Virus record (IMG/VR): IMGVR_UViG_3300038621_000003
Span: 1-23,188 of that record
DNA from: a virus
Length of the DNA stretch: 23,188 bases
Reading direction: 5' to 3' (one strand)
Below are positions 22,416-23,188 of this stretch, piece after piece. A program made the position numbers and the translations under genes. Positions within the stretch are counted from its first letter, which is position 1. Each line of letters starts with the position of its first letter. Under the pieces are notes generated by a model, which saw only the letters and a program-made list of their open reading frames with translations, searched no databases and was not told where the DNA came from.

Positions 22416-22572
22416 CTAGGCCCTCCTGGATGGCCTCTGCCTCGTCGAGGTCCTTACGCTTCTGGGTTACGGGACCGGCTCGCCGGATGAAGCCCGCTTG
22501 GAACACTGGGCTCCTCGGCTTCCTCCGCCGGGTCCTCGTCTGAGCCTTCCGGCTCCCCTTGTTCCGCGCCAT
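22378..22572 (-). CDS. Small basic protein overlapping both terminase genes
   Basis: 64 residues, MARNKGSRKAQTRTRRRKPR then SPVFQAGFIRRAGP, with an acidic C-terminus (DLDEAEAIQEGLDEYRAERY). I chose the ATG at 22572 because AAGGAG lies 9 nt upstream; a TTG at 22629 lacks a good site. It overlaps the small terminase 3' end by 119 nt and the large terminase start by 38 nt. It fills a gap of only 38 bp between the terminase genes, so its reality rests on ribosome site and codon pattern. Its very basic N-terminus could bind nucleic acid. No family recognised. Confidence 0.55.
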   Translation of the reverse strand: MARNKGSRKAQTRTRRRKPRSPVFQAGFIRRAGPVTQKRKDLDEAEAIQEGLDEYRAERYGEAD

Positions 22573-23044
22573 GAGCAGATGCTCCTTGATCGGGAGGGTG
22601 GGTGGGCGCCAAAGACCTCTGGTCGTCAATAGTTTCGGCCTCGGCCTCGGTGAAGCCCAGGCCCAGGTCGCGGCTGAGGTCGCGGATGCGCTGCTTGAGG
22701 TCCTCGATGTTCTCGTCGCCGGCCCGGCTGTCGGCGCTGCGGAAGTTGTGCTCGGGCCGGTAGCCGGAGCGGTCCAGCCAGTCGCGGGCCGCGTTCAGCT
22801 TCACGTTCTCCGACGTGGCGTTGACCATCAGTTCCTCAAGCACCCCCAGGGCGACGACGGCGCCGCTCTGGAGCTTCTCGCGGTTCTTGCTCTCGATAGC
22901 CGCCATGACGCGCGGCTCTTTGATGATCTGCCGCCCGCGTTCGCGGGAGATGCCGGCGGCCTTGGTCGCGGCGGCGCGGTCCCCGTGCTTGACGAACGCC
23001 TCGACGAACCGCTGCTCGGTTTGGTTGAGGCCGAAGCCTGCCAT
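22454..23044 (-). CDS. Small terminase subunit
   Basis: 196 residues. The N-terminus (LNQTEQRFVEAFVKHGDRAA, then ATKAAGISRERGRQIIKEPR) is the helix-turn-helix of phage small terminases that recognise the packaging site, followed by a helical oligomerisation region (SGAVVALGVLEELMVNATSE, LNAARDWLDRSGYRPEH). The last 60 residues are acidic and low-complexity (EGSDEDPAEEAEEPSVPSG), probably flexible and in the region that overlaps the basic ORF in another frame. GAGGAGG lies upstream of the ATG. It sits first in the late block as visible here, immediately before large terminase. Length is within the family's range. Confidence 0.9.
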   Translation of the reverse strand: MAGFGLNQTEQRFVEAFVKHGDRAAATKAAGISRERGRQIIKEPRVMAAIESKNREKLQSGAVVALGVLEELMVNATSENVKLNAARDWLDRSGYRPEHNFRSADSRAGDENIEDLKQRIRDLSRDLGLGFTEAEAETIDDQRSLAPTHPPDQGASAHGAEQGEPEGSDEDPAEEAEEPSVPSGLHPASRSRNPEA

Positions 23045-23188
23045 GCGTCCTCCTCGTGGTTGGCGGTGTCAACTCGCTCCCGCCAGAAGTGGCAGGATCG
23101 GAGGCTTTTCGCAAGGTGCCATACACCCGGCAATATCGGTTCGCGCGTATTGTGGCCATATCACACGCGTACGCGCGCGTCGATTTTT
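23045..23188 (-). promoter_or_regulatory. Non-coding region upstream of the terminase genes, at the window edge
   Basis: 144 bp with no convincing gene. Next to the small terminase it holds a GAGGAGG ribosome site and GTTGACACC (minus strand), a 9-mer also present in the capsid leader hairpin. No -10 box lies at proper spacing from the TTGACA. At the extreme edge ACGCG and CGCGT can pair, followed on the plus strand by CGATTTTT, a weak terminator-like pattern for a plus-strand gene. A late promoter is expected here by position but none is recognisable. Confidence 0.4.

Noticed and set aside
1-23188. tRNA genes, integrase, attachment site, anti-defence or toxin-antitoxin genes
   Set aside because: No cloverleaf, recombinase motif or such gene could be recognised; the window is filled by virion and lysis genes.

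Overview
The window is the late (virion morphogenesis) module of a tailed phage with a short-tailed, podovirus-type build. Bases are visibly GC-rich, with G or C in most third codon positions, which suggests a high-GC proteobacterial host; nothing seen fixes the host more closely. Genes are packed tightly, with 1-4 nt stop/start overlaps (TAATG, TGATG, ATGA, TAGTG) and strong GGAGG-type ribosome binding sites. No integrase, repressor, tRNA, CRISPR, insertion sequence, polymerase or replication gene is visible.

Layout. Almost everything is on the minus strand and reads from the right edge leftward: small terminase (22454-23044), a small overlapping basic ORF (22378-22572), large terminase (20946-22415), two related Gly/Arg-rich proteins (20328-20933, 20080-20325), two small ORFs (19869-20078, 19763-19945), portal/head-tail connector (17965-19611), Bbp19-like protein (17703-17975), scaffold (16806-17699), a 175-bp structured non-coding leader, major capsid (15725-16630), candidate decoration protein (15228-15710), a UUCG-hairpin terminator, tail tubular A- and B-like proteins (14565-15182, 12085-14565), a T7 gp13/GNAT-like protein (11612-12070), four internal virion/ejection-type proteins (11040-11612, 8884-11028, 8426-8884, 6618-8426) plus an 840-residue gp16-like one (4099-6621), two related tail fibres (2469-4055, 940-2469), and a small coiled-coil/membrane protein (719-928) that may be a holin. 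At the left edge two plus-strand genes converge on this block: the 3' end of an unknown gene (1-216) and a SleB-type cell wall hydrolase (216-623), closed by a strong plus-strand terminator (669-707).

How it works together. Terminases package DNA through the portal into a shell built by capsid plus scaffold; tubular proteins and fibres form the short tail; the gp13-16-like proteins are stored in the head and ejected to form the DNA conduit; the hydrolase and candidate holin lyse the cell. Connector-to-fibre order follows T7 genes 8-17, but small and large terminase sit directly upstream of the portal block, the gp16 role is spread over separate proteins, and no lytic transglycosylase motif was recognised in the ejection proteins. 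No clearly new defence or enzymatic system is visible. The most unusual signals are RNA-level: a 22-bp hairpin repeated at two non-coding positions 16 kb apart, structured leaders before portal and capsid, and a terminator placed as T7's is, just after the capsid genes.
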